From the NCBI RefSeq assembly GCF_002080435.1, contig NZ_CP020538.1, forward strand, positions 2,723,501-2,787,500: 64,000 nt of DNA, given 5' to 3'. Within the stretch, counting starts at the first letter, position 1. Every line of letters starts with the position of its first letter. Source of the stretch: Sphingobium herbicidovorans. GTDB taxonomy: Bacteria > Pseudomonadota > Alphaproteobacteria > Sphingomonadales > Sphingomonadaceae. The notes below the pieces were generated by a model. That model made no database searches. It was given only the letters and a program-made list of their open reading frames with translations, and had not been told where the DNA came from. Shown here one piece after another: positions 36,751 through 47,859 of the stretch. The translations under genes were made by a program, and so were the position numbers.

Positions 36751-38749
36751 AGTCAAAGTAGACGGCGTAGAACTGGAAGTCCCGGCGGGCGCGACGGTTC
36801 TGCAGGCTTGCGAGATGGCGGGGAAGGAAATTCCGCGCTTCTGCTATCATGAGCGGCTGAGCATCGCGGGCAATTGCCGTATGTGCCTGGTCGAGGTGAA
36901 GCCTGGACCGCCTAAGCCGCAGGCGAGCTGCGCGCTGCCGGCTGCCGAAAATCAGGAAATCTTCACGCAGACCGAAATGGTGAAGAAGGCGCGCGAAGGG
37001 GTGATGGAGTTCCTGCTCATCAACCACCCGCTCGACTGCCCGATCTGCGACCAGGGCGGCGAATGCGATTTGCAGGACCAGTCGGTCGCCTACGGCAAGG
37101 GTTCGAGCCGCTTTGACGAGAATAAGCGCGCCGTCACCGAGAAATATATGGGTCCGATCGTCAAGACGGTCATGACCCGCTGCATCCAGTGCACCCGCTG
37201 CGTACGCTTTGCCGAGGAAGTCGCGGGCGTGCCGGAAATCGGCGCCATCTATCGCGGCGAAGATATGCAGATCACCACCTATCTCGAACATGCCGCGAAG
37301 AGCGAGCTGTCGGGCAATGTGGTTGACCTGTGCCCGGTGGGCGCACTGACGTCCAAGCCCTATGCGTTTGAAGCGCGTCCGTGGGAGTTGCGCAAGACTC
37401 CGGCGATCGACGTTATGGACGCGGTGGGCACCAATATTCGGCTCGACAGCCGGGGCCGTCAGGTGCTGCGCGCGGTGCCGCGCATCAACGACGATGTGAA
37501 TGAAGAGTGGGCGAGCGACAAGACCCGGCACAATGTCGATGGTCTGGTGCGCAAGCGGCTCGACAAGCCCTATGTCCGCAAGGATGGCAAGCTGGTCCCC
37601 GCGACATGGAACGAGGCTTTCGCAGCCATCGCGGCGGTAAAGCATGGCGGATCGGTCGCGGCGCTGGCTGGCGACCTGCTTGACTGCGAAACCATGTTCG
37701 CCGGCAAGGCGCTGGTCGAAAAGCTGGGCGGCACGATGCTGGAAGGGCGTCAGACCGGCCTGGCCTATGATGTGTCGAGCCTGTCGGCGGTGAATTTCAA
37801 CACGACGCTGAATGGCATTGAGACGGCGGACGCGATCGTGCTGGTCGGCACCAACCTGCGCTGGGAAGCGCCGCTGGTGAACACCCGTATCCGCAAGGCG
37901 ATCAAGAAGGGCGCGAAGGTTTTCGCCATCGGGCCGCAGGTTGACCTGACTTACAAGGTGGAGTGGCTGGGCAATGATGCCTCGCTGCTGGCGAAGCTGC
38001 CGCAAGCGGTGGTCGATGCGTTCGGCAAGGCTGCTCGCCCGGCGATGATCGTCGGTGGCGGCGTGCTGGCGAAGGACGGCGCACACGGCGACACGCTGGC
38101 GCTGGTCGAGACGCTGGGCCTCGTGAAAGAGGGCTGGAACGGCTATAACGTCCTGCACTTCGCGGCGGCGCGCATGGGCGGGCTGATGTTGGGTTATGCG
38201 ATGCAGGGCGGGATCAAGGCGGTGGCGGCGGCCAGCCCCAAGCTGCTCTTTTCGCTGGGCGCGGACGAGGTCGATTATGCGGCGTTCGACGACAGCTTCA
38301 AGGTCTATATCGGCCATCATGGCGACAAGGGCGCGCATGCGGCGGACGTGATCCTGCCGGGTGCAAGCTATGCCGAGAAGGCGGGCACCTATGTCAATCT
38401 GGAAGGCCGGGTGCAGCGGGGCGAAAAGGCCGTGTTCGCGCCCGGCGACGCGCGGGAGGACTGGTCCATCCTGCGCGCTTTGTCGGAAGTGATGGGCGCA
38501 ACCCTGCCGTTCGACAGCTTCGAGGCGCTTCGGGCCGAGATGGCGAAGGCGGTTCCGGCGCTGGGCGTCGAGGGGCTGGCCGATTATGGCTGGTCGATCC
38601 CCAAGCTGCCGACCGGCGCGAGCGGCGAATTGGGTTCGCCGATCAAGGATTTTTACCTTACCAACGCAATCTGCCGCGCCAGCCCGACGATGCAGCAATG
38701 CTCGGCTGAACTGATCCATGGCGTGACCTTCGCGGAGGCCGCAGAGTGA
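36743..38749 (+). CDS. nuoG: NADH-quinone oxidoreductase subunit G
   Basis: This 668-residue protein is of the short alphaproteobacterial type. An N-terminal ferredoxin domain has '[19 protein letters not shown]' and a Cys in '[14 protein letters not shown]' (N1b). '[15 protein letters not shown]' and '[10 protein letters not shown]...[20 protein letters not shown]' carry the [4Fe-4S] clusters N4 and N5. The rest is a molybdopterin-oxidoreductase-like domain with no cofactor. Start ATG 36743 lies inside the inserted gene's last codons. Stop overlaps nuoH. Confidence 0.95.
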   Translation: MPKVKVDGVELEVPAGATVLQACEMAGKEIPRFCYHERLSIAGNCRMCLVEVKPGPPKPQASCALPAAENQEIFTQTEMVKKAREGVMEFLLINHPLDCPICDQGGECDLQDQSVAYGKGSSRFDENKRAVTEKYMGPIVKTVMTRCIQCTRCVRFAEEVAGVPEIGAIYRGEDMQITTYLEHAAKSELSGNVVDLCPVGALTSKPYAFEARPWELRKTPAIDVMDAVGTNIRLDSRGRQVLRAVPRINDDVNEEWASDKTRHNVDGLVRKRLDKPYVRKDGKLVPATWNEAFAAIAAVKHGGSVAALAGDLLDCETMFAGKALVEKLGGTMLEGRQTGLAYDVSSLSAVNFNTTLNGIETADAIVLVGTNLRWEAPLVNTRIRKAIKKGAKVFAIGPQVDLTYKVEWLGNDASLLAKLPQAVVDAFGKAARPAMIVGGGVLAKDGAHGDTLALVETLGLVKEGWNGYNVLHFAAARMGGLMLGYAMQGGIKAVAAASPKLLFSLGADEVDYAAFDDSFKVYIGHHGDKGAHAADVILPGASYAEKAGTYVNLEGRVQRGEKAVFAPGDAREDWSILRALSEVMGATLPFDSFEALRAEMAKAVPALGVEGLADYGWSIPKLPTGASGELGSPIKDFYLTNAICRASPTMQQCSAELIHGVTFAEAAE

Positions 38750-39795
38750 CCGCTTTCTTCCAAAATCTTGGCATGCCATTCAATGGCGCCTGGCTGCTTT
38801 CGACGATCATCGGCATATTGGTGATCGCCTTGCCGCTAATGCTGGCGGTGGCGATGATCATCTATGCCGACCGCAAGATCTGGGCGGCGATGGCGCTGCG
38901 GCGGGGACCGAACGTCGTTGGTCCCTTCGGCCTGCTCCAGTCCTTCGCGGACGGGTTGAAGGTTTTCCTGCAGGAAACCATCATCCCCTCGGCGGCGAAC
39001 AAGGCGCTGTTCATCATCGCGCCGATCATCACCTTCACCGTGGCGCTGCTGGCGTGGGCGGTGGTGCCGTTTGACGTGGGCGTTGTGCTGGCGGACATCA
39101 ATGTCGGCCTGCTATACATTCTCGCCATTTCGTCGCTCGGCGTTTACGGCATCGTGCTGGCCGGTTGGGCGTCAAATTCCAAATATCCTTTCTACTCGGC
39201 GATCCGTGCGTCGGCGCAGATGATTTCCTATGAAGTCTCCATCGGCTTCATCCTGATCTGCGTCGTGCTGTGGGCGGGCAGCTTCAACCTGACCACGATC
39301 GTGGAAAGCCAGAAGGGCTATTATGGCTTTCTGAACGGCCACGGCTTCAACCCGCTGCTCTTCCCGATGGCGATCATGTTCCTTATATCGGCCATGGCGG
39401 AAACCGCGCGCGCGCCGTTCGACCTGACCGAAGCGGAAAGCGAGCTGGTCGCGGGATACCAGACCGAATATTCGTCCATGTCGTTCGCGCTCTATTGGCT
39501 CGGCGAATATGCCAACGTCATCCTGATGTGCGCGCTGAACGCGATCCTGTTCTGGGGCGGATACCTGCCGCCGTTCGATTGGGCGCCGCTCTATTATGTG
39601 CCGGGCATCCTCTGGCTATTCGCCAAGATCCTGTTCTTCTTCTTCGTCTTCTCCTGGGTGAAGGCGACGGTGCCTCGTTACCGCTACGACCAGCTGATGC
39701 GGCTGGGCTGGAAGATATTCCTGCCGACCTCGCTCTTCTTCGTCTTCCTGGTTTCGGGCTTCCTCATGCTGACGCGCTATGGAGGCGCACAATGA
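38746..39795 (+). CDS. nuoH: NADH-quinone oxidoreductase subunit H
   Basis: This 349-residue protein has eight predicted helices and starts at GTG 38746 overlapping the nuoG stop. '[26 protein letters not shown]', '[19 protein letters not shown]', '[25 protein letters not shown]' and '[17 protein letters not shown]' are the conserved loops that line the quinone channel and link to the proton path. It belongs to the membrane arm. Ends in ATGA overlap with nuoI. Confidence 0.96.
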   Translation: MTAFFQNLGMPFNGAWLLSTIIGILVIALPLMLAVAMIIYADRKIWAAMALRRGPNVVGPFGLLQSFADGLKVFLQETIIPSAANKALFIIAPIITFTVALLAWAVVPFDVGVVLADINVGLLYILAISSLGVYGIVLAGWASNSKYPFYSAIRASAQMISYEVSIGFILICVVLWAGSFNLTTIVESQKGYYGFLNGHGFNPLLFPMAIMFLISAMAETARAPFDLTEAESELVAGYQTEYSSMSFALYWLGEYANVILMCALNAILFWGGYLPPFDWAPLYYVPGILWLFAKILFFFFVFSWVKATVPRYRYDQLMRLGWKIFLPTSLFFVFLVSGFLMLTRYGGAQ

Positions 39796-40277
39796 GCCTC
39801 GGCTATTACGTCAAAAGCTTCACGCTCTGGGAGTTTGTGAAGGCGCACTGGCTGACCTTGAAGTATTTCTTCAAGCCCAAGGCGACGATCAACTACCCCT
39901 ATGAGAAGAACCCGATTTCGCCGCGGTTCCGGGGGGAGCATGCGCTGCGCCGCTATCCCAATGGCGAAGAGCGGTGCATCGCGTGCAAGCTGTGCGAGGC
40001 GATCTGCCCGGCGCAGGCGATCACGATCGAGGCGCAGCCGCGCGAGGACGGCAGCCGCCGCACGACGCGCTACGACATCGATATGACCAAATGCATCTAT
40101 TGCGGTTTCTGCCAGGAAGCCTGTCCGGTGGACGCGGTCGTGGAAGGGCCGAACTTCGAGTTTGCGACCGAAACCCGTGAGGAGCTGATCTACGACAAGG
40201 CCAAGCTCCTAGAAAATGGTGACAAGTGGGAGCGCGCGATCGCCGCGAACCTTGCCGCCGATGCACCCTATCGCTAA
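39792..40277 (+). CDS. nuoI: NADH-quinone oxidoreductase subunit I
   Basis: This 161-residue protein starts at the ATG at 39792. Two [4Fe-4S] ferredoxin motifs, '[16 protein letters not shown]' (CxxCxxCxxxCP) and '[16 protein letters not shown]', hold N6a and N6b, which pass electrons to N2. The N-terminal '[41 protein letters not shown]' is standard. Coupled to nuoH (ATGA), and followed by a 29-bp gap before nuoJ. Confidence 0.97.
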   Translation: MSLGYYVKSFTLWEFVKAHWLTLKYFFKPKATINYPYEKNPISPRFRGEHALRRYPNGEERCIACKLCEAICPAQAITIEAQPREDGSRRTTRYDIDMTKCIYCGFCQEACPVDAVVEGPNFEFATETREELIYDKAKLLENGDKWERAIAANLAADAPYR

Positions 40278-40306
40278 GCCGCGCGCGTCAAAGGGAATAT
40301 GAACCT

Positions 40307-40918
40307 GTGATTCACGTCCTCGCCTTTTACCTGTTCGCCATTCTGGTGGTGAGCAGCGGCGCGCTCACCATATTGTCGCGCAACCCGGTCCATTCGGTGC
40401 TGTGGCTGATCATGGCGTTCTTCAACGCCGCGGGCCTGATGGTGCTGCTGGGCGCGGAGTTCATCGCGATGCTGCTCATCATCGTCTATGTCGGGGCGGT
40501 CGCGGTGCTGTTCCTGTTCGTCGTCATGATGCTGGACATCGACTTTGCCGAGCTGCGCGCGGGTTTTGTCGATTATCTGCCGTTCGGCGCGCTGATCGCG
40601 CTTGTGCTGCTGGCCGAGATCGTGCTGGGCATCGGCATCTGGAGCGCAGGACCGGTCGAACTGGCGCAGCGAGCCGCGCCGATGAACCCGGACCTGTCGA
40701 ACATTCAGGCGATCGGGGGCCTGCTATATACCCGGTACATCTTCCTGTTCGAAGCGGCGGGCATCATTCTGCTGGTCGCGATGATCGGCGCCATCGTGTT
40801 GACGCATCGAGCGCGGGGCGGTGTGCGCCGCCAGAATGTCGCGAAGCAGAACCGCCGCCGTCCGCAGGATGCGATCCGCAACGTCAATCAGCCCGTGGGG
40901 CAGGGGGTGGAGCTGTGA
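40307..40918 (+). CDS. nuoJ: NADH-quinone oxidoreductase subunit J
   Basis: This 203-residue membrane protein starts at GTG 40307. Five helices, with '[53 protein letters not shown]' as the conserved core including the pi-bulge helix, match NuoJ. A basic tail '[25 protein letters not shown]' is normal for alphaproteobacteria. Forms the E-channel region with NuoH, A and K. Its stop overlaps the nuoK GTG. Confidence 0.95.
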   Translation: MIHVLAFYLFAILVVSSGALTILSRNPVHSVLWLIMAFFNAAGLMVLLGAEFIAMLLIIVYVGAVAVLFLFVVMMLDIDFAELRAGFVDYLPFGALIALVLLAEIVLGIGIWSAGPVELAQRAAPMNPDLSNIQAIGGLLYTRYIFLFEAAGIILLVAMIGAIVLTHRARGGVRRQNVAKQNRRRPQDAIRNVNQPVGQGVEL

Positions 40919-41220
40919 TCGGCCTTCAGCATTATCTGGTGGTCAGTGCGATCCTGTTCGTGATGGGCGTGCTGGGCATCTTCATCAACCGCAAGAATGT
41001 CATCATCATCCTGATGGCGATCGAACTGATCCTGCTCAGCGTGAACATCAACCTGGTCGCGTTCAGCGCGTTTCTGGGCGATCTGGTCGGCCAGGTATTC
41101 TCAATGTTCGTGCTGACCGTCGCGGCGGGTGAGGCGGCCATCGGGCTTGCCATCCTCGTCATCTATTTCCGTGGTCGCGGCACTATCGCCGTCGACGATG
41201 TCAACCGGATGAAGGGCTGA
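40915..41220 (+). CDS. nuoK: NADH-quinone oxidoreductase subunit K
   Basis: This 101-residue protein has three helices and starts at GTG 40915. Conserved '[51 protein letters not shown]' includes the membrane Glu of helix 2 (in 'AIELI') needed for proton transfer, and '[22 protein letters not shown]' the second conserved Glu. Normal length. Eight bp separate it from nuoL. Confidence 0.97.
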   Translation: MIGLQHYLVVSAILFVMGVLGIFINRKNVIIILMAIELILLSVNINLVAFSAFLGDLVGQVFSMFVLTVAAGEAAIGLAILVIYFRGRGTIAVDDVNRMKG

Positions 41221-41227
41221 GCCTGAC

Positions 41228-43351
41228 ATGATCCAGCTTATCGTCCTTCTTCCGCTCATCGCGGCTGTCATCGCCGGCCTTGGCAACAAGGCGCTGGGCA
41301 GGCTGCCCGCGAAGATCATCACCACAGGCGCGCTGTTCGTCAGCTGCGCGTTGAGCTGGCCGATCTTCATCAGTTTCCTGACCGGCGAGGCGCAAGCCTA
41401 TGTCGCGCCGGCCTTCACCTGGATCCAGTCGGGCAGCTTTGACGCCCAATGGGCGCTGCGCGTGGATGCCATGACGGCGGTCATGCTGGTCGTCATCACC
41501 AGCGTGTCGAGCCTCGTCCACCTCTATAGCTGGGGCTATATGGAGGAGGACCCGGATCAGCCGCGCTTCTTCGCCTATCTCTCGCTCTTCACCTTTGCGA
41601 TGCTGATGCTGGTCACGGCGAACAATCTGTTGCAGATGTTCTTCGGCTGGGAAGGCGTCGGCCTGGCATCCTACCTGCTGATCGGTTTCTGGTTCCGCAA
41701 GCCAAGCGCCAACGCCGCCGCGATCAAGGCGTTCGTGGTCAACCGCGTCGGCGACCTTGGTTTCATGCTGGGTATTTTCGGCACCTATCTGGTGTTCGAC
41801 ACCATATCGATCCCCGAAATCCTGGCCGCAGCGCCATCGATGGCGGGTTCGACGATCGGATTCCTGGGCTATCGCCTGGACACGATGACCGTGCTGTGCC
41901 TGCTGCTGTTCATCGGCGCGATGGGCAAGTCGGCGCAGCTCGGCCTGCACACCTGGCTGCCGGACGCGATGGAGGGCCCGACCCCGGTGTCGGCGCTGAT
42001 TCACGCTGCGACCATGGTGACGGCGGGCGTGTTCATGGTGTGCCGCCTGTCGCCGATGTTCGAAACATCGCCGACCGCTCTGGGCGTCGTGACGTTCATC
42101 GGCGCGGCGACCTGCCTGTTCGCGGCTACGGTCGGCACGGTGCAGAACGACATCAAGCGCGTCATCGCCTATTCGACCTGTTCGCAGCTGGGTTACATGT
42201 TCTTCGCGGCGGGTGTCGGCGCCTATGGCGCGGCGATGTTCCACCTGTTCACGCACGCTTTCTTCAAGGCGCTGTTGTTCCTGGGCGCAGGATCGGTGAT
42301 CCACGCGATGCACCATGAGCAGGACATGCGTTATTATGGCGGCTTGAGGAAGGAGATCCCGATCACCTTCTGGACGATGACGCTGGGTACGCTGGCCATC
42401 ACCGGCGTCGGCCTGCCGCTCGTCGGCGTCGGCTTTGCAGGCTTCTATTCGAAGGACGGCATCCTTGAGGCTGCCTATGCTTCTGGTGGCGCGGGCTTGG
42501 GTGCGTTTCTCGTCGGCGTGTTCGCGGCGCTGCTGACCAGCTTCTACAGCTGGCGGCTGGTATTCCTGACCTTCTTCGGCAAGCCGCGCTGGGCGGCTTC
42601 GGAGCATATCCAGCACGCGATCCACGGTCATCATGAATCGCCCGATGAAGAGACGACGCATGATGATCACGCGACCCATGGTCATGGGTCAGAGCATGCC
42701 AACGCCCCGGCGCAGGAGAATGCTGGCCATGACCCCCATGGCCATGAAGCCGATGCGCATGCGCTGCATGCGCTGCATGGCGGCACGGGCGGCTATCATC
42801 CCCATGAAAGTCCGTGGGTCATGCTGATACCGCTGGTGGTATTGAGCCTGGGCGCGGTGTTTGCGGGCTTCGTGTTCCACGACCAGTTCATTGGTTCCGA
42901 GGGCGGCGTTGAGTTCTGGAAGGGCGCGCTGTCGTTCGACAGCCATCTGATGCACGCCGCGCATGAAGTGCCGACCTGGGTTAAGTTCGCGCCGTTCACG
43001 GTGATGCTGACCGGCCTAGTCATTGCCTGGCTCAGCTATATCAAGAACACCGACTGGCCGCGGCGCTTCGTGGCCGAGTTCGGTGTGCTGTACCAGTTCC
43101 TGCTCAACAAATGGTATTTCGACGAGCTTTACCACTTCCTGTTCGTCAAGCCTGCCTTCGCCATCGGCCGCTTCTTCTGGAAGTTCGGTGACGTCGGTTT
43201 CATCGACCGCTTCGGGCCGAACGGCCTCGCCGCGCTGGTCGTGCAGGGCAACAAAGTCACCCGTCGGCTTCAGTCCGGCTACCTCTACACATACGCGCTG
43301 GTGATGCTGATCGGCCTCGCCGCGGCAGCAACCTGGGCGATGACACGATAA
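41228..43351 (+). CDS. nuoL: NADH-quinone oxidoreductase subunit L with His-rich loop
   Basis: This 707-residue antiporter-like subunit is the longest of the operon. The proton-channel motifs '[20 protein letters not shown]', '[30 protein letters not shown]' and '[18 protein letters not shown]' are intact, and the C-terminal region carries the long lateral helix. Between about residues 459 and 530 there is a histidine- and acid-rich insertion (more than 20 His in 70 residues) that looks like a metal-binding loop. It ends one base into nuoM's start. Confidence 0.96.
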   Translation: MIQLIVLLPLIAAVIAGLGNKALGRLPAKIITTGALFVSCALSWPIFISFLTGEAQAYVAPAFTWIQSGSFDAQWALRVDAMTAVMLVVITSVSSLVHLYSWGYMEEDPDQPRFFAYLSLFTFAMLMLVTANNLLQMFFGWEGVGLASYLLIGFWFRKPSANAAAIKAFVVNRVGDLGFMLGIFGTYLVFDTISIPEILAAAPSMAGSTIGFLGYRLDTMTVLCLLLFIGAMGKSAQLGLHTWLPDAMEGPTPVSALIHAATMVTAGVFMVCRLSPMFETSPTALGVVTFIGAATCLFAATVGTVQNDIKRVIAYSTCSQLGYMFFAAGVGAYGAAMFHLFTHAFFKALLFLGAGSVIHAMHHEQDMRYYGGLRKEIPITFWTMTLGTLAITGVGLPLVGVGFAGFYSKDGILEAAYASGGAGLGAFLVGVFAALLTSFYSWRLVFLTFFGKPRWAASEHIQHAIHGHHESPDEETTHDDHATHGHGSEHANAPAQENAGHDPHGHEADAHALHALHGGTGGYHPHESPWVMLIPLVVLSLGAVFAGFVFHDQFIGSEGGVEFWKGALSFDSHLMHAAHEVPTWVKFAPFTVMLTGLVIAWLSYIKNTDWPRRFVAEFGVLYQFLLNKWYFDELYHFLFVKPAFAIGRFFWKFGDVGFIDRFGPNGLAALVVQGNKVTRRLQSGYLYTYALVMLIGLAAAATWAMTR

Positions 43352-44922
43352 TGGACGGCTTCCCCATCCTTTCCCTGATGATGGCAGTGCCGATGGCGGG
43401 GGCCATCGCCTGTCTCTATGCAGGTGCGAACCAGGCGCGCTGGATTGCGTTGCTGGCGACGCTGGTCGACCTGGCGCTCGGCGTCCTGCTGTGGGCGAAT
43501 TTCGATCAGGCGGATACGGCCGCGCAGTGGCAGTTCCAGGAATATGCGCCGATCTTCGGCCGTTTCGCCTGGGCGCTGGGCATCGACGGCATCGCGCTCG
43601 TCCTGATCATGCTGACCGTGTTCCTGATGCCGATCTGCATCGGGGCCAGCTGGCAGTCGATCGAGAAGCGGGTGGGCGAATATATGGCCGCCTTCCTGTT
43701 CATGGAGGTGCTGATGATCGGCGTCTTCACGGCGCAGGATCTCTACCTCTTCTACGTGATGTTCGAAGCCGGGTTGATTCCGATGTACCTGATCATCGGC
43801 ATCTGGGGCGGGGCTGACCGCATCTACGCGTCCTACAAATTCTTCCTCTACACGTTGCTCGGATCCGTGCTGATGCTGATCGCGATGATGTGGATGGTGC
43901 ATGAAGCAGGCACCACCGACATCCCGACGCTGATGGCGTATAATTTCGATCCGTATGTGCAGACATGGCTGTTCCTCGCCTTCTTCGCGAGCTTTGCGGT
44001 CAAGATGCCGATGTGGCCGGTGCACACCTGGCTTCCCGACGCGCACGTTCAGGCGCCGACGGCGGGTTCGGTGATCCTGGCGGGCGTGCTGCTGAAGATG
44101 GGTGGCTACGGTTTCATCCGCTTCTCGCTGCCGATGTTCCCGGAAGCCTCCGCCGAACTGGCATGGCTGGTATGGGGGCTGTCGATGGTGGCGGTGGTGT
44201 ATACCAGCCTCGTCGCGCTGGTGCAGACCGACATGAAGAAGCTGATCGCCTATTCATCGGTCGCGCACATGGCGATCGTCACGGTCGGCCTGTTCGCGTT
44301 CAACCAGGCGGGCATCGAAGGCGCGATGATGGTGATGCTGGGCCACGGCCTGGTGTCGGGCGCGCTGTTCCTGTGCGTGGGGGTGATCTACGACCGTCTG
44401 CATACGCGTGAGATTGCGCGCTATGGCGGGCTGTCGATCAACATGCCGAAATATGCGGTGTTGTTCCTGTTGTTCACCATGGCGTCAGTCGGATTGCCGG
44501 GGACGAGCAACTTTGTCGGCGAATTTCTGGCGCTGATGGGCATTTATCAGGCGTCGAGCTGGGTGGCGCTGGTTTGCACCACGGGCATCATCCTGGGTGC
44601 GGCCTACATGCTCTATCTCTATCGCCGCATCTGCTATGGCGAACAGAAGAATGCCGATGCGGCGGCGATGCCGGACCTGTCGATGCGGGAAATGTGGTTG
44701 CTGGCGCCGATCGCCGCCGCCGTGCTGTGGATGGGCATCTATCCTGAAAGCTTCCTGGCGCCGATGCGGTCCGACATCCGCGCGCTGGAAGCCCGCCTCG
44801 CTGCTGCTGCTCCGATTGGGGATTCGAAGATCAAGATGGGGCCAGCCATTCCGGCAGGGGCGGCCCATCATGAAGAAGCTGCGCCAATGACCCATGAAAC
44901 AGCGTCGGGGGAGGCGCACTGA
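43351..44922 (+). CDS. nuoM: NADH-quinone oxidoreductase subunit M
   Basis: This 523-residue antiporter-like subunit has '[24 protein letters not shown]' with the key Glu, '[43 protein letters not shown]' and '[20 protein letters not shown]'. The core is normal, with a 35-residue Ala/His/Glu-rich C-terminal tail ('[18 protein letters not shown]'). It pumps protons in the membrane arm. Overlaps nuoN by one base. Confidence 0.96.
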   Translation: MDGFPILSLMMAVPMAGAIACLYAGANQARWIALLATLVDLALGVLLWANFDQADTAAQWQFQEYAPIFGRFAWALGIDGIALVLIMLTVFLMPICIGASWQSIEKRVGEYMAAFLFMEVLMIGVFTAQDLYLFYVMFEAGLIPMYLIIGIWGGADRIYASYKFFLYTLLGSVLMLIAMMWMVHEAGTTDIPTLMAYNFDPYVQTWLFLAFFASFAVKMPMWPVHTWLPDAHVQAPTAGSVILAGVLLKMGGYGFIRFSLPMFPEASAELAWLVWGLSMVAVVYTSLVALVQTDMKKLIAYSSVAHMAIVTVGLFAFNQAGIEGAMMVMLGHGLVSGALFLCVGVIYDRLHTREIARYGGLSINMPKYAVLFLLFTMASVGLPGTSNFVGEFLALMGIYQASSWVALVCTTGIILGAAYMLYLYRRICYGEQKNADAAAMPDLSMREMWLLAPIAAAVLWMGIYPESFLAPMRSDIRALEARLAAAAPIGDSKIKMGPAIPAGAAHHEEAAPMTHETASGEAH

Positions 44923-46358
44923 TGATTGATTCCGCTTCCCTTCTGGCGGTTTTGCCGGAACTGATCCTGACCGCTGGCGGCCTGACGCTGCTGATGGTCG
45001 CGGCCTTTGGCGGTGATGGCACGGCCCGCGTCGTAAACTGGCTGTCGGTGCTGACGCTGGTGGTTGCCGCTCTAGTGCTGCCGACGTCGATGGCGCATGG
45101 TCCGCTGGCCTTTGACGGCCTGGTCCGTGCGGATGCCTTTTCGGTGTTCGCCAAGGTGCTGATTTACGCGGCTGCGGCTGCGGCCATCCTGCTCGCTCCG
45201 CGCTATTTCCTCGTTTCTGGCCCGCGTCGTCCTGAATATCCGGTGCTGATCCTGTTCAGCAGCGTCGGCATGGGCATGATGGTGTCGGCGGGCGACCTGC
45301 TGACGCTGTATGTCGGGCTGGAGATGCAGAGCCTTGCCGCCTATGTGCTGGCGAGCTTCATGCAGCAGGACGAGCGGTCGTCCGAGGCCGGCCTTAAATA
45401 TTTCGTGCTTGGATCGCTGGCGAGCGGCATCCTGCTTTATGGCACGACGCTGCTTTACGGCTTCACCGGCACCACCGGTTTCGACGGCATTGCTGTCGCG
45501 TTGGGTGATGGGGTCGGCAAGGGCGAGCTGTTCGGGCTGGTGTTCCTGCTGGCGGGTCTGGCGTTCAAGATGAGCGCTGTGCCGTTCCACATGTGGACGC
45601 CCGATGTTTATGAAGGCGCACCGACCCCGGTCACCGCATTCTTCGGCAGCGCGCCCAAGGTGGCGGCGATGGCGCTAACGGTCCGCGTCGCGATTGAGGC
45701 GCTGGGTCCGGCGGGGCTTGATTGGCAGCAGATCGTGATCTTTGTCGCGCTCGCTTCGATCATCTTCGGCGCGGTGGCGGCGATCGGCCAGACCAATATC
45801 AAGCGCCTGATGGCCTATTCATCGATCAACAATGTCGGCTTTGCGCTGATCGGCCTTGCCGCCGCGACCCCGGCCGGTGTCGCGGCGACGATGAGCTATA
45901 TGGCGATCTATGTCGTCATGACCATCGGCGCTTTCGCTTGCATCCTGCAAATGCGCGACGCGGAAGGGCGTCCGGTCGAGACCATCGCCAGCCTGGCGGG
46001 CCTGTCCCAGTCGCGCAAGGGGCTGGCGGCGGCGCTGGCGATCTTCATGTTCTCCATGGCGGGCATCCCGCCGCTGTTCGGTTTCTGGGCGAAGTTCCTG
46101 GTGTTCGATGCGGCGGTTGCAGCCGGGCTGACGGCGCTGGCGGCGTTCGGCATCGCGGCTTCGGTGATCGGGGCATATTATTATCTGAAGATCATCAAGA
46201 CGATGTATTTCGACGAGCCGGCAGCCGCCTATGAAGCGCGCGGCGGGGCGGTCGAGAATGTCATCCTGACCGCCTGTGCGGTGGTGATCGTCGTCGGTTA
46301 TCTGCTGAACCCCGTGCTCGACCAGGCGAGCGCGGCGGCTGCGGCGTCGTTATTCTGA
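44922..46358 (+). CDS. nuoN: NADH-quinone oxidoreductase subunit N
   Basis: This 478-residue antiporter-like subunit ends the complex I genes. Signature blocks are 'YVGLEMQSLAAYVLASF', 'SEAGLKYFVLGSLASGILLYG', 'VPFHMWTPDVYEGAPTPVTAFFGSAPKVAAM' and 'NIKRLMAYSSINNVGFALIGLA'. Length is normal. The nuo set is therefore complete (A-N, with separate C and D). Its stop codon overlaps the apparent CTG start of birA. Confidence 0.97.
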   Translation: MIDSASLLAVLPELILTAGGLTLLMVAAFGGDGTARVVNWLSVLTLVVAALVLPTSMAHGPLAFDGLVRADAFSVFAKVLIYAAAAAAILLAPRYFLVSGPRRPEYPVLILFSSVGMGMMVSAGDLLTLYVGLEMQSLAAYVLASFMQQDERSSEAGLKYFVLGSLASGILLYGTTLLYGFTGTTGFDGIAVALGDGVGKGELFGLVFLLAGLAFKMSAVPFHMWTPDVYEGAPTPVTAFFGSAPKVAAMALTVRVAIEALGPAGLDWQQIVIFVALASIIFGAVAAIGQTNIKRLMAYSSINNVGFALIGLAAATPAGVAATMSYMAIYVVMTIGAFACILQMRDAEGRPVETIASLAGLSQSRKGLAAALAIFMFSMAGIPPLFGFWAKFLVFDAAVAAGLTALAAFGIAASVIGAYYYLKIIKTMYFDEPAAAYEARGGAVENVILTACAVVIVVGYLLNPVLDQASAAAAASLF

Positions 46359-47062
46359 CCGACATCCGTTTCGTAGCGGAGACCGGCTCCACCAACGCCG
46401 ACATGCTGGCGTCGGCGGAGCAGGGTGGGGCGGAAGGCGCCTGGCTGCGGGCCGGACGCCAGACCGGAGGCCGGGGCCGCATGGGCCGCGCCTGGGAAAG
46501 CCCGGAGGGCAATCTTTACTGTTCAACGCTGGTGCGGTTGCGACCGGACGATCCGCCGCCGCATCTGTTGGCGCTGGTCGCCGCCAATGCGGTGCATGCG
46601 CTCGTCGCGCCGTTGTGCGCTGGGCAGGCGCAGATCAAATGGCCCAATGACGTGCTGGTCGATGGCGCGAAGATCGCCGGGATATTGCTTGAGCGGGCGG
46701 GCGACGCCGTTGTCGTGGGCGTCGGCGTCAATGTCACGGGCCATCCGACGGGGCTCGACCGGCCGGTGACGAGTTTGGCCGCGCAGGGCGCGGGGGATGC
46801 CGAAGCAGGCATTCTGGTTCAGCGACTGGCGGAATTGTTCGGACATTGGCTGTCGGTCTGGCGCGCGCAGGGGCTGGATCCGGTGCGGACCCACTGGCTG
46901 CTCAATGCGCACCCGAAAGGCGCGGCCATGCGTGTCATTCAGCCCGATGGCGAGGTGGTGGAAGGGGCGTTCGACACGCTGGACCAGCAAGGGATGCTGA
47001 TCCTGCGCTTGGCGAATGGCGACGCCCGTGCCATTCATGCGGGCGATACCCTTCTCATCTGA
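46355..47062 (+). CDS. birA: Biotin-[acetyl-CoA-carboxylase] ligase
   Basis: The call gives 235 residues from a CTG at 46355 that overlaps the nuoN TGA. The substrate motif 'ETGSTNADM' begins at residue 9, upstream of every ATG (first ATG at 46403), and no GTG or TTG occurs in frame from 46262 on, so a CTG (or ATT at 46352) start is the simplest reading. '[19 protein letters not shown]', '[19 protein letters not shown]' and '[10 protein letters not shown]' are the biotin/ATP-binding blocks. There is no N-terminal DNA-binding domain, so it is a monofunctional ligase. It attaches biotin to AccB. It follows nuoN with no gap and precedes coaX. Confidence 0.9.
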   Translation: MTDIRFVAETGSTNADMLASAEQGGAEGAWLRAGRQTGGRGRMGRAWESPEGNLYCSTLVRLRPDDPPPHLLALVAANAVHALVAPLCAGQAQIKWPNDVLVDGAKIAGILLERAGDAVVVGVGVNVTGHPTGLDRPVTSLAAQGAGDAEAGILVQRLAELFGHWLSVWRAQGLDPVRTHWLLNAHPKGAAMRVIQPDGEVVEGAFDTLDQQGMLILRLANGDARAIHAGDTLLI

Positions 47063-47079
47063 CAACCGGGGGACCGGCC

Positions 47080-47859
47080 ATGCTTCTCGCGATCGACGCG
47101 GGCAATACCAATGTGGTTTTCGCGCTGCTGGACGGACGGGACATCCGCGCGCGCTGGCGGATCGCGACCGACCCACGGCGCACCGCCGACGAATATGCCG
47201 TGTGGCTCAATCAGCTTTTGATGCTGGAGGGCTACAGCATTGCGGATGTGGACGCGGTGATCGTCGCGACGGTGGTGCCGCGCGCGCTGCACAATCTGCA
47301 GGTGCTGGCCGAGAAATATTTCAAGACGCCCGCGCTGGTCGCGGGGCAGGCCCCGGTTGAATGGGGCATCGAACTGGATGTGGCGGAGCCGGCTTCGGTC
47401 GGCGCTGACCGGGTTGTCAACGTGATCGCCGCGCACCATCTGTATGAAGGCGACCTGATCGTCATCGATTTCGGGACCGCGACCACTTTCGACGTTGTCG
47501 ATTATCATGGCACGTACAAGGGCGGCATCATTGCTCCGGGCATCAATCTGTCGCTGGACGCCCTTGTGTCGGCGGCGGCCAAGCTGCCCAAGATCGCCAT
47601 CGCGCCGCCAGAGAACCGATCGGTTATCGGTCGTAACACGGAAGCGCAGATGCATATCGGCGTGTTCTGGGGCTATGTCGCGATGATGGAAGGGCTGGTC
47701 GCCCGGATACGCGCGGAGATCGGCCGACCGGCAAAAGTAATTTCGACAGGCGGGCTCGCCGTCCTGTTTGATGAGAATAGCGACATATTCGATGCGATCG
47801 CACCTGACCTGACCATTCTGGGTCTGGCGCTGTTGCACGAGAGGAGTTTGAATAACTAA
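47080..47859 (+). CDS. coaX: Type III pantothenate kinase
   Basis: This 259-residue protein of the ASKHA fold starts at the ATG at 47080, which opens on '[19 protein letters not shown]' (ATP loop). '[34 protein letters not shown]' and '[23 protein letters not shown]' complete the pantothenate site. It phosphorylates pantothenate in CoA synthesis and is insensitive to CoA feedback in this class. The birA-coaX-rnj order is common in alphaproteobacteria; it shares the transcript with birA and rnj. A longer open frame from 46846 is a shadow. Confidence 0.96.
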   Translation: MLLAIDAGNTNVVFALLDGRDIRARWRIATDPRRTADEYAVWLNQLLMLEGYSIADVDAVIVATVVPRALHNLQVLAEKYFKTPALVAGQAPVEWGIELDVAEPASVGADRVVNVIAAHHLYEGDLIVIDFGTATTFDVVDYHGTYKGGIIAPGINLSLDALVSAAAKLPKIAIAPPENRSVIGRNTEAQMHIGVFWGYVAMMEGLVARIRAEIGRPAKVISTGGLAVLFDENSDIFDAIAPDLTILGLALLHERSLNN

